A stretch of DNA of 64,000 nt from Rhizobium sp. Root274 (lineage in GTDB: Bacteria > Pseudomonadota > Alphaproteobacteria > Rhizobiales > Rhizobiaceae): assembly GCF_001429245.1 (NCBI RefSeq), contig NZ_LMJE01000001.1, positions 1,000,309 through 1,064,308 on the forward strand, written 5' to 3'. Each line of letters opens with the position of its first letter. The first letter of the stretch is position 1. Both the position numbers and the translations under genes were made by a program. Positions 9,606 to 19,951 of the stretch are shown one piece after another. The notes beneath the pieces are model-generated. The model searched no databases. It was not told where the DNA came from and saw nothing but the letters and a program-made list of their open reading frames with translations.

Positions 9606-9640
9606 TACCCGTTGCAGAGATTGCAAATATTACAATTGTG
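9606..9640. promoter_or_regulatory. Candidate operator in the divergent transporter/two-component promoter region
   Basis: Two TTGCA words nine bases apart (9612-9616 and 9621-9625) and an imperfect palindrome TTGCAAATATTACAA (9621-9635) lie between the divergent genes. OmpR-type regulators often bind direct repeats with roughly one helical turn of spacing, so this is a reasonable target for the 9715-10455 regulator. It is a pattern match only. Confidence 0.35.
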
Positions 9641-9714
9641 ACGTTCGCCGATAACCACCAAGTCTTTGTTGTTTTTGCCCTGCCCGGTTATGATGCCGTT
9701 GGGAGGACTGCAAC

Positions 9715-10455
9715 TTGTTGAACCAGAAGGTAAAAATTCTGATCGTCGAGGACGATCCGGATATGGCGGAGCTTATCTGCGATCTGATCGAGGCCGAGGG
9801 GTGGGTACCGGTAACGGCACCCTCTGCGGAAGCTGCGCAGGAGCGATTGCAGCACGAAACAGTTCAACTGGTTCTGGTTGATCACAATCTGCCGGGCCTT
9901 TCGGGACGCGCTTTTGCCCAACGATTGAGGGCCCAGACTGATGTCGGCATCGTCATGGTCACGGCGGCGGGCAGTGCCACCGACCGGGTGCTCGGCCTTG
10001 AAACTGCGGCAGACGATTATGTGGTAAAGCCGTTTGAACCGATCGAACTCACCGCACGGATCAAGGCGGTTCTGCGACGCACCCATCCGCAACTGCGTCA
10101 TGACAGAGACGCTGATCGCACAACTCCATTGGCGGCGCTGAGGCTCGGGGAATGGGCCGTGGATCTCGGGCAGCGCCGCGCCGTTTGCCTTGCCGATCCA
10201 ACCAGGACGCTGACCTCAGCTGAATTCGCCTTGCTGGAAATCCTCGCCGAAACGCCGAATACACCCGTGAGCCGCGCTCAGATCCTCGACCGGATGGGCG
10301 CCGATTCCGATCGTTTCGTCGATCGAAACGTCGATGTTCTGGTGCTGCGCCTCAGGCGCAAGATCGAGCGTAATCCCGATTTACCCCGGCATATCCAGAC
10401 ACGACGTGGCAAAGGTTATGTTTTGCACACAGACGACGCCGGATCATTGCCTTGA
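9715..10455 (+). CDS. OmpR-family response regulator
   Basis: A 246-residue protein with an N-terminal receiver domain and a C-terminal winged-helix DNA-binding domain. The receiver shows the acidic pocket VEDDPD (residues 11-16), the phosphoacceptor Asp56 in LVLVDHNLPG and the lysine of VVKPFEP. The C-terminal part has LTSAEFALLEILAETPNTPV and VDVLVLRLRRKIE, typical of OmpR/PhoB effectors. The start is a TTG at 9715 with GGGAGG about eight bases upstream. It is co-transcribed with the kinase gene (overlap TTGA) and divergent from the AfuABC-like transporter, which it probably regulates. Confidence 0.92.
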   Translation: MLNQKVKILIVEDDPDMAELICDLIEAEGWVPVTAPSAEAAQERLQHETVQLVLVDHNLPGLSGRAFAQRLRAQTDVGIVMVTAAGSATDRVLGLETAADDYVVKPFEPIELTARIKAVLRRTHPQLRHDRDADRTTPLAALRLGEWAVDLGQRRAVCLADPTRTLTSAEFALLEILAETPNTPVSRAQILDRMGADSDRFVDRNVDVLVLRLRRKIERNPDLPRHIQTRRGKGYVLHTDDAGSLP

Positions 10456-12632
10456 TCAACCGCGCCTTGGTCTCCTCGATCGCCTTTCGATTGCCCTTCG
10501 CGATCGCCTTCATCTGCGCCTCTGTTCTGCTCCTCTCAACTGTCGCTATCTATGGTCTGCAGAGAGCGCGCAGCGAGATGTCGGCCTACAGTGTGCAGGC
10601 CTTTTCCAGCCTCGCCAAGGCATCGCTTGTGTCACGACAGGTCTCAGACCTCGTTTCAAGCGCGCCCTTCCTGATGAATGCCACGTCACCGTATCGGGTT
10701 TCGAGCGAGAGCCGAGCCGTGGTCGTCCAGGTGGAAACCCTGCTCCAGACGATGGCACCTGACCAGCCGAACGCCGCCATGCAGGGCACCGGCGCAAGGC
10801 GGATCATTGAACTGCTGCAAAACATCGAGGCGCAGACGCTCGCTCTTTCCGCGAATGCCGACGCTGCTCAGGGTCACAAGGCCGAGGCAGCCGTCGCGCT
10901 TGGCGAGATCGCCACCGCTCGCGTGATTGAGGATAAGGACCTGCGGCAGCGTCTAAACGGGATTGCACAATCTGCCTCGACGTCTGACAGTCTCTTCCAG
11001 TTGGGGGAGCTTCAACGACGTTTCGTGGCCGAAACGTCGGCCCGCATGCTGGCACCTGGTCCCAATCTACGGGTGTCGCCGAAACAGCTTGAGCCCTATC
11101 GCAAGATCTTCGAGGCGCAGACACGCTATCTCCTGGAAATGTTCACGATCCGGGCGTCTGTCTCGCGCCTGCACACCGTTTCGCGTGACCTTTCGCACGC
11201 GACGGAAACACAAAGTGCGCTGGTGGCAAGCGCGCTCAACCGGAATCTTGAGACGACGTCCAGCGCATTGCGCCAACTGCTCGTGATGATCTTGCTGTCC
11301 TCATTTGCGGTGGTCCTTCTGGCAATCCTCTCCATTCGGTCGGTCATGCGGGTGTCCCACGGAATAGGCGATCTCTCGCGTGGGATGAATGCACTGGCAC
11401 GCGGTGAAGAGAACGTAGGTTCCCCGGTCTATGCCGGGACAGAGACCGAGTTGATCCGCCTGCTCGATGCGTTTCGTGCCTTCAAGGAGAGCGTTGACCG
11501 GGTGTCCCGTTTGAGGCGCACGGCGGAAGCGGCCGCGCGTACGATCCGATCAACTTTTCGCACAATGAACGAAGGCATTGCCCTTTTCGATCCGGCCGGT
11601 CGGCCGATCACCATGAACCGCCGCATCATCGAATTGATGCGGCAGACGGGATCATCGCGGAAAATGCCGCTGCGCCGGTTTGTCGGCTCGGTGCCCGAAA
11701 TCGATCCACTGCTGATGCCGACGGAGCACGAAAGTGGCACACTCCTTGAGCGGCACGTGCACCGACAGCGCTTCGCCAACGATCAGGTGGTGGAAATTTC
11801 TGCCTCTCGCCAGCCGGACGGAGGCGTGGTGCTGCTTGCCCGGGACGTGACGGTGATGGATCGGCAGGAGGTGGAAGCTGCTCGCGCACAGCGCCTTGAT
11901 GTGGTGATGCGCATGACCCATCAGGTGAGCCACGAGGTCGGCAACATGATCGGTATCATTACCGGGAGCCTCGGTCTGCTGGAGCGCGAACCTGGCTTCA
12001 CGGATCGACAGAAACGCCATCTGGGCCGCATTCGCAAGGCTGCCGAACGTGGGCGGGCGCTCGCCTCCAGCATGTTGTCCATTGGCAGTCAGCAGCAGAT
12101 TCATCCGGCCTCGATCGATGTTTCGACGGTGCTGAGTGGCATGGCCGATGTGCTGGAAATGGCGATCGGGTCGCGGAACCGGCTGGCGCTCGAGCTTCGG
12201 GCCGATCTGCCGACCGTCCGCCTCGATCCCGCCCTCCTTGAGCAATCGATCCTCAACCTCTGCCTCAACGCATCGGCGGCTATGCCGGATGGTGGGCTGA
12301 TCCGGGTGGAGGCTCGACGAGAGCAAGCAACGGTCATGATCGCCGTCACCGATGAAGGTGTGGGAATGTCCCCTGAGGTTCTCGACCAGGCAATGGAGCC
12401 TTACTTCACCACTCGTTCGAAGACAGGTGGTTCAGGTCTGGGCCTTGCCATGGTTTACGGATTCGTCCGCCAGTCAGGCGGTGAGGTCAAGATCACTTCC
12501 CGCATCGGGGAGGGCACGTGCGTTGAACTTTGCTTCCCCTCGGTCGAGGACGGCCAACCGTCGCAGCGGGGCGAGACTGGGAGCGACGGAGTTCGCGTCG
12601 CGAATAGCCGGTTGAAAGACGGTCACAACTGA
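10452..12632 (+). CDS. Membrane sensor histidine kinase with HAMP and PAS-like regions
   Basis: A 726-residue kinase. Hydrophobic segments near residues 9-30 and 273-297 flank a large helical sensor region of about 240 residues that should lie in the periplasm. A HAMP-like segment follows (residues about 295-350), then a PAS-like part. The H-box HQVSHEVGNMIG places the phosphorylated histidine at residue 494. The ATP-binding domain has NLCLNASAAMPDGG, TDEGVGMSPE and GGSGLGLAMVYGF. The start is TTG at 10452, overlapping the regulator stop (TTGA). With the neighbouring binding proteins it probably senses the transported ligand, either directly or through a receptor. Confidence 0.9.
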   Translation: MINRALVSSIAFRLPFAIAFICASVLLLSTVAIYGLQRARSEMSAYSVQAFSSLAKASLVSRQVSDLVSSAPFLMNATSPYRVSSESRAVVVQVETLLQTMAPDQPNAAMQGTGARRIIELLQNIEAQTLALSANADAAQGHKAEAAVALGEIATARVIEDKDLRQRLNGIAQSASTSDSLFQLGELQRRFVAETSARMLAPGPNLRVSPKQLEPYRKIFEAQTRYLLEMFTIRASVSRLHTVSRDLSHATETQSALVASALNRNLETTSSALRQLLVMILLSSFAVVLLAILSIRSVMRVSHGIGDLSRGMNALARGEENVGSPVYAGTETELIRLLDAFRAFKESVDRVSRLRRTAEAAARTIRSTFRTMNEGIALFDPAGRPITMNRRIIELMRQTGSSRKMPLRRFVGSVPEIDPLLMPTEHESGTLLERHVHRQRFANDQVVEISASRQPDGGVVLLARDVTVMDRQEVEAARAQRLDVVMRMTHQVSHEVGNMIGIITGSLGLLEREPGFTDRQKRHLGRIRKAAERGRALASSMLSIGSQQQIHPASIDVSTVLSGMADVLEMAIGSRNRLALELRADLPTVRLDPALLEQSILNLCLNASAAMPDGGLIRVEARREQATVMIAVTDEGVGMSPEVLDQAMEPYFTTRSKTGGSGLGLAMVYGFVRQSGGEVKITSRIGEGTCVELCFPSVEDGQPSQRGETGSDGVRVANSRLKDGHN

Positions 12633-12634
12633 CA

Positions 12635-13444
12635 TCAAGAGGTGATCAGAACCTCCACCCCTCTACGCTCGAACTCCCGCGCAACGCGATCCGGGATGCC
12701 CTCGTCGGTGATCAGTGACTGGATGACATCAAGGGATCCGAGGCGGGTGAAGGAGGACCGTCCGATCTTGGTCGAGTCCGCCACCAGATACACATGGGCT
12801 GCCGCCTTGATCATGGCTTCCTTCAGCTGAAGATCGGCAAAGCTTGGATAGGTCAGCCCGGCCTCCAGATCGACGCCGGCTGTCGCCAGAAACAACTTGC
12901 CTGCAAAGATGTTGCTGAAATATTCGACCGACTTGTCACCCGACAGCGACAGGGTCGGCGACTTGAACTGCCCGCCGGGCATATGCACCGCAAAAGTCGG
13001 AACCGCGCCCAGAATGATCGCGATGTTCAAGGCGTTGGTTATGAGGGTCAGGTTGCGGCGGTTCGTGAGCCGCATGGCGATTTCGGTAGTTGTCGTCCCT
13101 GCGTCCAGGATCAAAGTCTCGCCGTCTTTAACCAGACTTGCTGCCAAGGCGCCGATCTTGCGCTTCTTGTCCATGTTCTCCTGATGATGGAGGGTCATGG
13201 TGCCGATCTGGGGCGCTACAGAATTCAGATAGGCGCCACCGTGCTCGCGGGTGATAAAGCCTTCGTTTTCCAGACGTTCGAGATCCTGACGGATGGTCGC
13301 CTCGGAGACGTGGAAAGCGGTCGCAAGTTCGCGCACGCGCGCCGAGCCCTCTTCCTGCAGCCATTCAAGGATCCGCCGACGCCTTGGCTCGGACAGCAAG
13401 CCGATCATGGATTCGGCAGAATCGTTTTCTGTCTTCGCGTCCAT
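12635..13444 (-). CDS. DeoR-family transcriptional repressor
   Basis: A 269-residue regulator. The N-terminal winged helix reads RRRRILEWLQEEGSARVREL and VSEATIRQDLERLENEGFIT, and is followed by REHGGAYL, the usual linker of DeoR proteins. The C-terminal sugar-phosphate-binding domain has the DAGTTTTEIAMRL and ITNALNIA loops and VADSTKIGRSSF near the end. Such repressors release DNA on binding a phosphorylated sugar. The gene lies next to a sugar ABC operon and close to the isomerase-transketolase-kinase operon, so an apulose- or pentulose-phosphate-like inducer is plausible. It converges with the kinase gene, with two bases between stops. Confidence 0.9.
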   Translation of the reverse strand: MDAKTENDSAESMIGLLSEPRRRRILEWLQEEGSARVRELATAFHVSEATIRQDLERLENEGFITREHGGAYLNSVAPQIGTMTLHHQENMDKKRKIGALAASLVKDGETLILDAGTTTTEIAMRLTNRRNLTLITNALNIAIILGAVPTFAVHMPGGQFKSPTLSLSGDKSVEYFSNIFAGKLFLATAGVDLEAGLTYPSFADLQLKEAMIKAAAHVYLVADSTKIGRSSFTRLGSLDVIQSLITDEGIPDRVAREFERRGVEVLITS

Positions 13445-13539
13445 GTCTCAACAAACCTCGATTTTCGCAAGCAAAGCGCAGTGTTTCGATCTTAACCCAC
13501 GGCTCCCTTACAACAAGTGCCCGCCAGTTGAAATCCTCA

Positions 13540-14604
13540 TCATGCCGGGCTCTGCAGGACCACCCGAGCCTGTAGCTTCTGCTGCACCTGATCGACCACG
13601 ACAGCAGCGATGATCACAAGACCTTTGATGACGGTCTGCCAGAAGGAGGAAACCCCCATCATGATCAGACCATCCGCCAGGATGCCGATGACAAATGCGC
13701 CCACAATCGTGCCACCGATGCGACCGCGCCCGCCTGACATTGAGGTGCCACCGAGAACGGCCGCGGCGATCGCATTGAGTTCGAAGGTCTCGCCCGTCGC
13801 CGGATGACTTGCCTGCAGCTGCGAGGCGATGATGAGACCGACAAGGGCGGCACAGAAGCCGGAGAACATGTAAACGAAGAGCTTGATGCGATCGACGTTG
13901 ACGCCGGAGAGTGCTGCACCCCGCTCGTTGCCGCCGACCGCGTAGATGTGGCGACCAAGCGGTGTCCGTGTCGCGAGATAGGCCGCGGCAAGTGCTACAA
14001 CGACCATGATCCAGACGGAGAGCGGAAACCCGAATAGGGACCCCGAGCCGATCAGCCTGAAGGTGTCGGAACCATAGTCCGCATTGCCGGCAAGGTTGGG
14101 GAATGTGCGGCCGTCGGAGAAGAGAAGGGCCGCGCCGCGGGCAACATAGAGCGTGCCGAGCGTGGCGATGAAGGGCGCCACATTGAGCTTGGTAATCAGT
14201 AGTCCGTTGATCAAACCGACCAGGACACCGACGACCGCCACGATCAGGCATATCTCGATTGTATTGAACTGCAGGCTCCAGCCGATCTGCAGGTCGATGC
14301 CGTACAGAACCAACCAGCCGGCGACCATGGCACACAGGCCGACGATTGAGCCAACCGAAAGGTCAATGCCCCCGGAAACGATCACGAAGGTCATGCCGAT
14401 GGCAAGCAGGGCGTTCAGCGCCACATGCTTGGAGATGATCAACATATTCGCCCCGGAGAGGAAGTTCGGGGCAGCGATTGCGAAAAAGGCAAACACCAGA
14501 ATGAGTGCCACGAAGGTGCGCATCTTCAGGAGAAGCAGCAGCATCGAGGTTTGCGACGACGGGCCGAGGGCCTTGCTGCCTTGGGCAATGACGGGACTGC
14601 TCAT
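13540..14604 (-). CDS. Sugar ABC transporter permease (RbsC type)
   Basis: A 354-residue integral membrane protein of the ribose/xylose permease family, with about eight to ten hydrophobic segments. Recognisable parts are VSGGIDLSVGSIVGLCAMVA, GLINGLLITKLNVAPFIATL and the cytoplasmic-loop region GGNERGAALSGVNVDRIK. It works with the ATPase encoded upstream; the two genes overlap by four bases. It is the last gene of the leftward sugar operon: binding protein, DUF2291 lipoprotein, ATPase, permease. Confidence 0.93.
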   Translation of the reverse strand: MSSPVIAQGSKALGPSSQTSMLLLLLKMRTFVALILVFAFFAIAAPNFLSGANMLIISKHVALNALLAIGMTFVIVSGGIDLSVGSIVGLCAMVAGWLVLYGIDLQIGWSLQFNTIEICLIVAVVGVLVGLINGLLITKLNVAPFIATLGTLYVARGAALLFSDGRTFPNLAGNADYGSDTFRLIGSGSLFGFPLSVWIMVVVALAAAYLATRTPLGRHIYAVGGNERGAALSGVNVDRIKLFVYMFSGFCAALVGLIIASQLQASHPATGETFELNAIAAAVLGGTSMSGGRGRIGGTIVGAFVIGILADGLIMMGVSSFWQTVIKGLVIIAAVVVDQVQQKLQARVVLQSPA

Positions 14605-16130
14605 GAGGATTTGACCTTGTTCAGATGGGGCGTAGCGGCGGAAATGACTTCCGCGGCAGCGGCACCGGCCGGAAAGTCGCCGGTCAGCCTGCCATTCGCC
14701 ATGACGAGGATGCGATCAGAGAGGGCCAGGACCTCCTCCAGATCCGAGGTGACGAAGAGGATACCGAGGCCATCTGCCGCCAGCTTGCGCATAGTACGGA
14801 AGATCTCGGCCTTGGCGCCGATATCGATGCCGCGGGACGGCTCATCCATTAACAGGATGCGCGGACGGGTCATCAGCGCCTTGCCGATCACGACCTTCTG
14901 CTGGTTGCCGCCTGACAGGCTGGAAACCGGATGTTCGAGGCTGGCGATCTTGATTGCCATGCGCTTGACGAATTCAACCGCCTTGGCGGCTTCGGCTCTC
15001 AGACTGAGATGAAAACCCTTGGTAAAATCACCCAGCGACGAAAGGGTGAGATTTTCGCGGATGCTCATGATCTGCACCAAGCCATCGCGCTTCCGGTCTT
15101 CCGGGATCAGGGCGAGGCCACGGCGGATCCGACCCGAAACGCTTCGCTCCTTGACGCGCTCGCCGCCGATATACAGCGTGCCCCTCGCGCCTGGATGCTG
15201 CGCCATGATGCATTCGAGCAGTTCGGATCGCCCCGCTCCCATCAGGCCGTAAAGCCCCACAATTTCACCTGACCGTACCGAGAGCGACACGTGATCCACC
15301 ACATAGCCACCAGCTGGTCTCGGCAATGAAACCTCTTCGACGCGAAAGACTTCGTCACCGAGCGATTGGTGTTCCGTCTTGGGAAACTCCTTGGATGCGC
15401 TGCCAATCATGTTGGAGACGATCCAGGGGATATCGACCCCTTCCATGGATCGCGCGCCGGTAATCACGCCATCGCGAAGCACGGTGATGTAATCGCCAAT
15501 CCGGATCAGCTCCTCGAGCCGGTGGGAAATGTAGACGATGCCAACACCCTGGCGCTTCAAGTCGCCGATCACGCGAAACAGCACCTCGACCTCGGCAGCA
15601 GACAGCGCAGACGTCGGTTCATCGAGGATCAGGATGCGCGCATCTTCGGCGAGCGCCTTGGCGATCTCGACAATCTGCTGCTGGCCGATCCTCAGGTTAC
15701 CCAGCGGCATATCGGGATCGATATCTTGCTCCAGACGCTTCATCAGCGCGGCCGCAACCGCATGCTGGGCCATCCGGTCGATGTGCACACCGCCTATCGT
15801 CTTTTCGTGGCCGACGAAGATGTTTTCCGCCACCGTCAAATTGGGAAACAGATTGAGTTCCTGAAAGACGATCCCGACGCCATGGCGGGCGGCATCGGTC
15901 CGGTCGGCGAAAACGACAGGATTGCCGTCGAGCGTAATGGTACCACCATTCAGTTGCTCCACGCCCGCGATGACCTTCATCAGCGTCGACTTGCCTGCCC
16001 CGTTCTCACCAACCAGAACGTTGACCGCGCCCATGCGGAGATCGAAATCGACATTCTTCAGCGCCTGCGTGCCGGGATAAAGCTTCGAGCCGGAGCGGAT
16101 CGTCAGGCCGATTGGATGCGCCTCGCTCAT
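14601..16130 (-). CDS. Sugar ABC transporter ATP-binding protein, duplicated (RbsA type)
   Basis: A 509-residue protein with two ATPase halves. The first has Walker A GENGAGKSTLMK, signature LRIGQQQIVEIAKAL and Walker B ILILDEPTSAL. The second has a degenerate Walker A GLMGAGRSELLE, signature SLSGGNQQKVVIGKAL and ILLMDEPSRGID. This layout is diagnostic of the CUT2 class of monosaccharide importers. It overlaps both the lipoprotein gene and the permease gene by four bases, so translation is coupled across the operon. Confidence 0.94.
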   Translation of the reverse strand: MSEAHPIGLTIRSGSKLYPGTQALKNVDFDLRMGAVNVLVGENGAGKSTLMKVIAGVEQLNGGTITLDGNPVVFADRTDAARHGVGIVFQELNLFPNLTVAENIFVGHEKTIGGVHIDRMAQHAVAAALMKRLEQDIDPDMPLGNLRIGQQQIVEIAKALAEDARILILDEPTSALSAAEVEVLFRVIGDLKRQGVGIVYISHRLEELIRIGDYITVLRDGVITGARSMEGVDIPWIVSNMIGSASKEFPKTEHQSLGDEVFRVEEVSLPRPAGGYVVDHVSLSVRSGEIVGLYGLMGAGRSELLECIMAQHPGARGTLYIGGERVKERSVSGRIRRGLALIPEDRKRDGLVQIMSIRENLTLSSLGDFTKGFHLSLRAEAAKAVEFVKRMAIKIASLEHPVSSLSGGNQQKVVIGKALMTRPRILLMDEPSRGIDIGAKAEIFRTMRKLAADGLGILFVTSDLEEVLALSDRILVMANGRLTGDFPAGAAAAEVISAATPHLNKVKSS

Positions 16131-16744
16131 GGCATGACCTTGATCGAGACGGGCGTAACAAGCGGCTTTTCAGTTGGCGAGCGAAGCACGGTAGCGCCCA
16201 GGAATTCGATGGTCTTGCCGCTGATTGGGGCGTCGGCGGGAATTGTCGAGACCGCGCGATCGTTGAGTGCGCGTCCGAGCCGCGCATATTCGATCTGGTC
16301 CCGGAATGCCGAAAAATCATAGAGGGACGTGGCATCCCGCAGCGCTGACCCCTTCACGACCGGGCCGAGCTGAAGGGTAAGGTCGGAGGTGCCATCGCCG
16401 TCGATATCGATGTCGGCAACAGCCGCCTTCGAAGCGCGGTTCTCTGCGATGACTTTACCCTTGCCCTTGACGGGAAAGTTCCAGCCGCCACCCGCACCAC
16501 CAACGCGCAAGCCATATTTGCCGCCAGCCTGATCGAGCCCGGCCTTGGCAGCATCGCGCAATACGGCGAGATCGACCGCTTTTTCCGACAACGCCGGCAC
16601 GAGTTTTGCGTCAAAGGTCTCCGACACGAGCGTTGCGATCGGATCGGCGGATGCCTCGTCGGCGCCCTCGGTTTTCACGAGCTTGCAGCCCGAAAGGCTT
16701 AACGCGAGCATGAGGCCCGTCGTGAGCAGGATAGGTTTCATCAT
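16127..16744 (-). CDS. DUF2291-type lipoprotein of a sugar ABC operon
   Basis: A 205-residue protein starting MMKPILLTTGLMLALSLSGC, a lipoprotein signal with cleavage before Cys20. The body matches the periplasmic DUF2291 family that accompanies CUT2 sugar transporters, with GKGKVI, DIDGDGTSDLTLQLGP and ALRDATSLYDFSAFRDQIEY as recognisable stretches. Its role is unknown; it is probably anchored to the inner membrane. I prefer the ATG at 16744 because a longer start at 16819 would read through the strong hairpin at 16771-16802 and hide the signal peptide. Confidence 0.8.
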   Translation of the reverse strand: MMKPILLTTGLMLALSLSGCKLVKTEGADEASADPIATLVSETFDAKLVPALSEKAVDLAVLRDAAKAGLDQAGGKYGLRVGGAGGGWNFPVKGKGKVIAENRASKAAVADIDIDGDGTSDLTLQLGPVVKGSALRDATSLYDFSAFRDQIEYARLGRALNDRAVSTIPADAPISGKTIEFLGATVLRSPTEKPLVTPVSIKVMP

Positions 16745-16770
16745 CAGACGACCATTTTCTTCAACAGAGG

Positions 16771-16802
16771 TGTCACCCGGGGCGCAAACGCCCCGGGTGA
16801 CA
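16771..16802 (-). other. Strong intercistronic hairpin after the sugar-binding protein gene
   Basis: Fourteen paired bases (16771-16784 with 16789-16802, left arm TGTCACCCGGGGCG) and a four-base loop lie between the binding-protein stop and the lipoprotein start. It lacks a T-run, so it is more likely an mRNA-stabilising or partial-termination structure that lets the binding protein be made in excess over the membrane parts. Confidence 0.8.
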
Positions 16803-16815
16803 TTCAAGCAGGACG

Positions 16816-18105
<1,290 letters not shown>

Positions 18106-19086
18106 ATGACGACCCAACGCTATGGCGCCGGAATCTGGCATTTCGCGACCTATGTCGATCGCTACGCGACCGACGGATATGGCACGCCACGCAGCGTGAT
18201 CGACGCGATCGACCTCGCCGGTCAGGTGCGCGACCTGTCGGTCGTCGACATCAACTACCCCTTCTTCGGCGGAGACTTCTCGAACGCAGACATCAAGACT
18301 GCCCTCGATCGCAACAATCTCGGCGTGATCGGCATTACACCCGAGATATACACGCGCGAATTCTCCAAAGGCTCCTTCACCAATCCCGATGCCGGCATTC
18401 GCAGGCGTACGCATGAGCTGGTAACAGAAGCCTGCGATCAGGTTCGCTACTTCGGCGCTGACTATGTGAAGCTGTGGCCGGGGCAGGATGGTTGGGACTA
18501 CCCGTTCCAGGTCGACTACGGCACTCTCTGGAAGCACTCGCTCGACGGCGTGGGCCAGCTGGCAAGTGAAAACCCTGATCTCAAATTCGTTATCGAGTAC
18601 AAGCCGCGCGAACCCAGGGTCCGCATGAGCTTTGGCTCGGTCGCCCGGACACTTCTCGGCATCGAGAAGATCGGTCTGCCGAACATTGGTATTCTCCTGG
18701 ATTTCGGCCATGCGATCATGGGTGGCGAGTCCGCCGCCGACAGCGCGCAGCTTGCGATCGACTACGGGCGCCTGTTTGGCATGGACGTGAACGACAATTA
18801 TCGCAGCTGGGACGATGATCTCGTTGCCGGAAGCCTGCACCCCATCGAGCTCTTCGAATTTTTCTACGTGCTTCGAAAGAACAAGTGGGAAGGCGTGTGG
18901 CAGCTCGACCAGTTCCCCTTCCGCGAGGACAGTGTGACGACCGCCAACCACGCTATCGACTTCCTGAAGGCCGCTGGAAAAGGTCTTGAGGCGCTCGATG
19001 TCGATGCCCTGAGGGAAGCCCAGAGCCGGCACGACGCTATTGCCGCCTTGCGGATTGCCCAGAAGGCTCTTTTCGGCGCCATGTGA
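18106..19086 (+). CDS. TIM-barrel sugar isomerase/epimerase; possible D-apiose isomerase
   Basis: A 326-residue protein of the xylose-isomerase-like AP-endonuclease-2 fold. Glutamate and histidine metal-site candidates appear in KFVIEYKPREP, ILLDFGHAIMGG, FGMDVNDNYRSWDDD and GVWQLDQFPFRED. The start ATG follows GGGAGGAATAATCC. It opens a rightward operon followed by a split transketolase and an FGGY kinase. A TIM-barrel isomerase, a ketose kinase and a two-component transketolase are the set described for D-apiose breakdown, where the isomerase makes D-apulose. Other branched or five-carbon aldoses remain possible. The fold is secure; the substrate is inferred. Confidence 0.8.
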   Translation: MTTQRYGAGIWHFATYVDRYATDGYGTPRSVIDAIDLAGQVRDLSVVDINYPFFGGDFSNADIKTALDRNNLGVIGITPEIYTREFSKGSFTNPDAGIRRRTHELVTEACDQVRYFGADYVKLWPGQDGWDYPFQVDYGTLWKHSLDGVGQLASENPDLKFVIEYKPREPRVRMSFGSVARTLLGIEKIGLPNIGILLDFGHAIMGGESAADSAQLAIDYGRLFGMDVNDNYRSWDDDLVAGSLHPIELFEFFYVLRKNKWEGVWQLDQFPFREDSVTTANHAIDFLKAAGKGLEALDVDALREAQSRHDAIAALRIAQKALFGAM

Positions 19087-19129
19087 GCGGCTTCTACGAT
19101 GCACCAGCCCCAGACTGAAAGGCTTTTGA

Positions 19130-19951
19130 ATGCTTGCGAACGACACCGTTCAGACCATCAAGGACCGGGCCCTCTGGATGCGCCGCCGTGCCTTCAAGAT
19201 GGTCCACGACGCCCAGCTCGGGCATCCCGGCGGAGATTTTTCCGCGATCGATATCATCGCCACACTCTATTTTGGCGTGATGCGCTACGACCCGATGAAA
19301 CCCGAGCTTGAAAGCAGGGACCGGTTCATCATGTCAAAGGGACATGCGACCGGGGCGCTTTACACCGCGCTCTGTGCCGCCGGTTATTACCCGGAGGATT
19401 GGCTCAGCACCTATATGCAGGCGAACTCCAGGCTGAACGGCCACCCCAACAGGAACTACCTGCCGGGTGTTGAAACCAACACCGGTCCTCTCGGGCACGG
19501 CATGCCTGTCGCACTGGGCATCGCCATTGCCGCCCAGATCTCGGGCCAGGCCCATCGGGCCTTTGTTTTGACCGGTGACGGTGAACTGCAGGAAGGGTCC
19601 AACTGGGAAGCTGCGATGACTGCAGGTAATCGAAAACTCGAGAACCTCAGCCTGATCGTTGACCGCAACCGCCTGCAGCAGGGCATGGGCACCGAAGAGA
19701 CCAATGGGCTCGATCCCCTCGACGAAAAATTCCGTGCCTTCGGTTGGGAGGCTGTCATTGTCGATGGACATGACATCGGAGCCCTCCTCGACGTCCTTGC
19801 GACCCCGCGCACCGGCAAGGGCCGCCCGCTCTGCGTCATCGCCAACACCGTGAAGGGGAAGGGTGTCTCCTTCATGGAAAACAAGGCATCGTGGCACCAT
19901 GGCGTGCCCAATGCCGAACAGTACAAGATTGCTCTGGAGGAACTGATCTGA
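19130..19951 (+). CDS. Transketolase, N-terminal (thiamine diphosphate-binding) subunit
   Basis: A 273-residue protein equal to the N-terminal half of transketolase. It shows HPGGDFSAIDIIATLYFGVM, SKGHATGALYTAL, TNTGPLGHGMPVALGIA and the thiamine diphosphate/Mg motif GDGELQEGSNWEAAM with VDRNRLQQ following. In split transketolases this subunit binds the diphosphate and pairs with the separate C-terminal subunit encoded next. The two genes overlap by one base (TGATG). Beside an FGGY kinase and an isomerase it could act as the apulose-4-phosphate transketolase A subunit; the generic assignment is firmer than that specific one. Confidence 0.9.
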   Translation: MLANDTVQTIKDRALWMRRRAFKMVHDAQLGHPGGDFSAIDIIATLYFGVMRYDPMKPELESRDRFIMSKGHATGALYTALCAAGYYPEDWLSTYMQANSRLNGHPNRNYLPGVETNTGPLGHGMPVALGIAIAAQISGQAHRAFVLTGDGELQEGSNWEAAMTAGNRKLENLSLIVDRNRLQQGMGTEETNGLDPLDEKFRAFGWEAVIVDGHDIGALLDVLATPRTGKGRPLCVIANTVKGKGVSFMENKASWHHGVPNAEQYKIALEELI

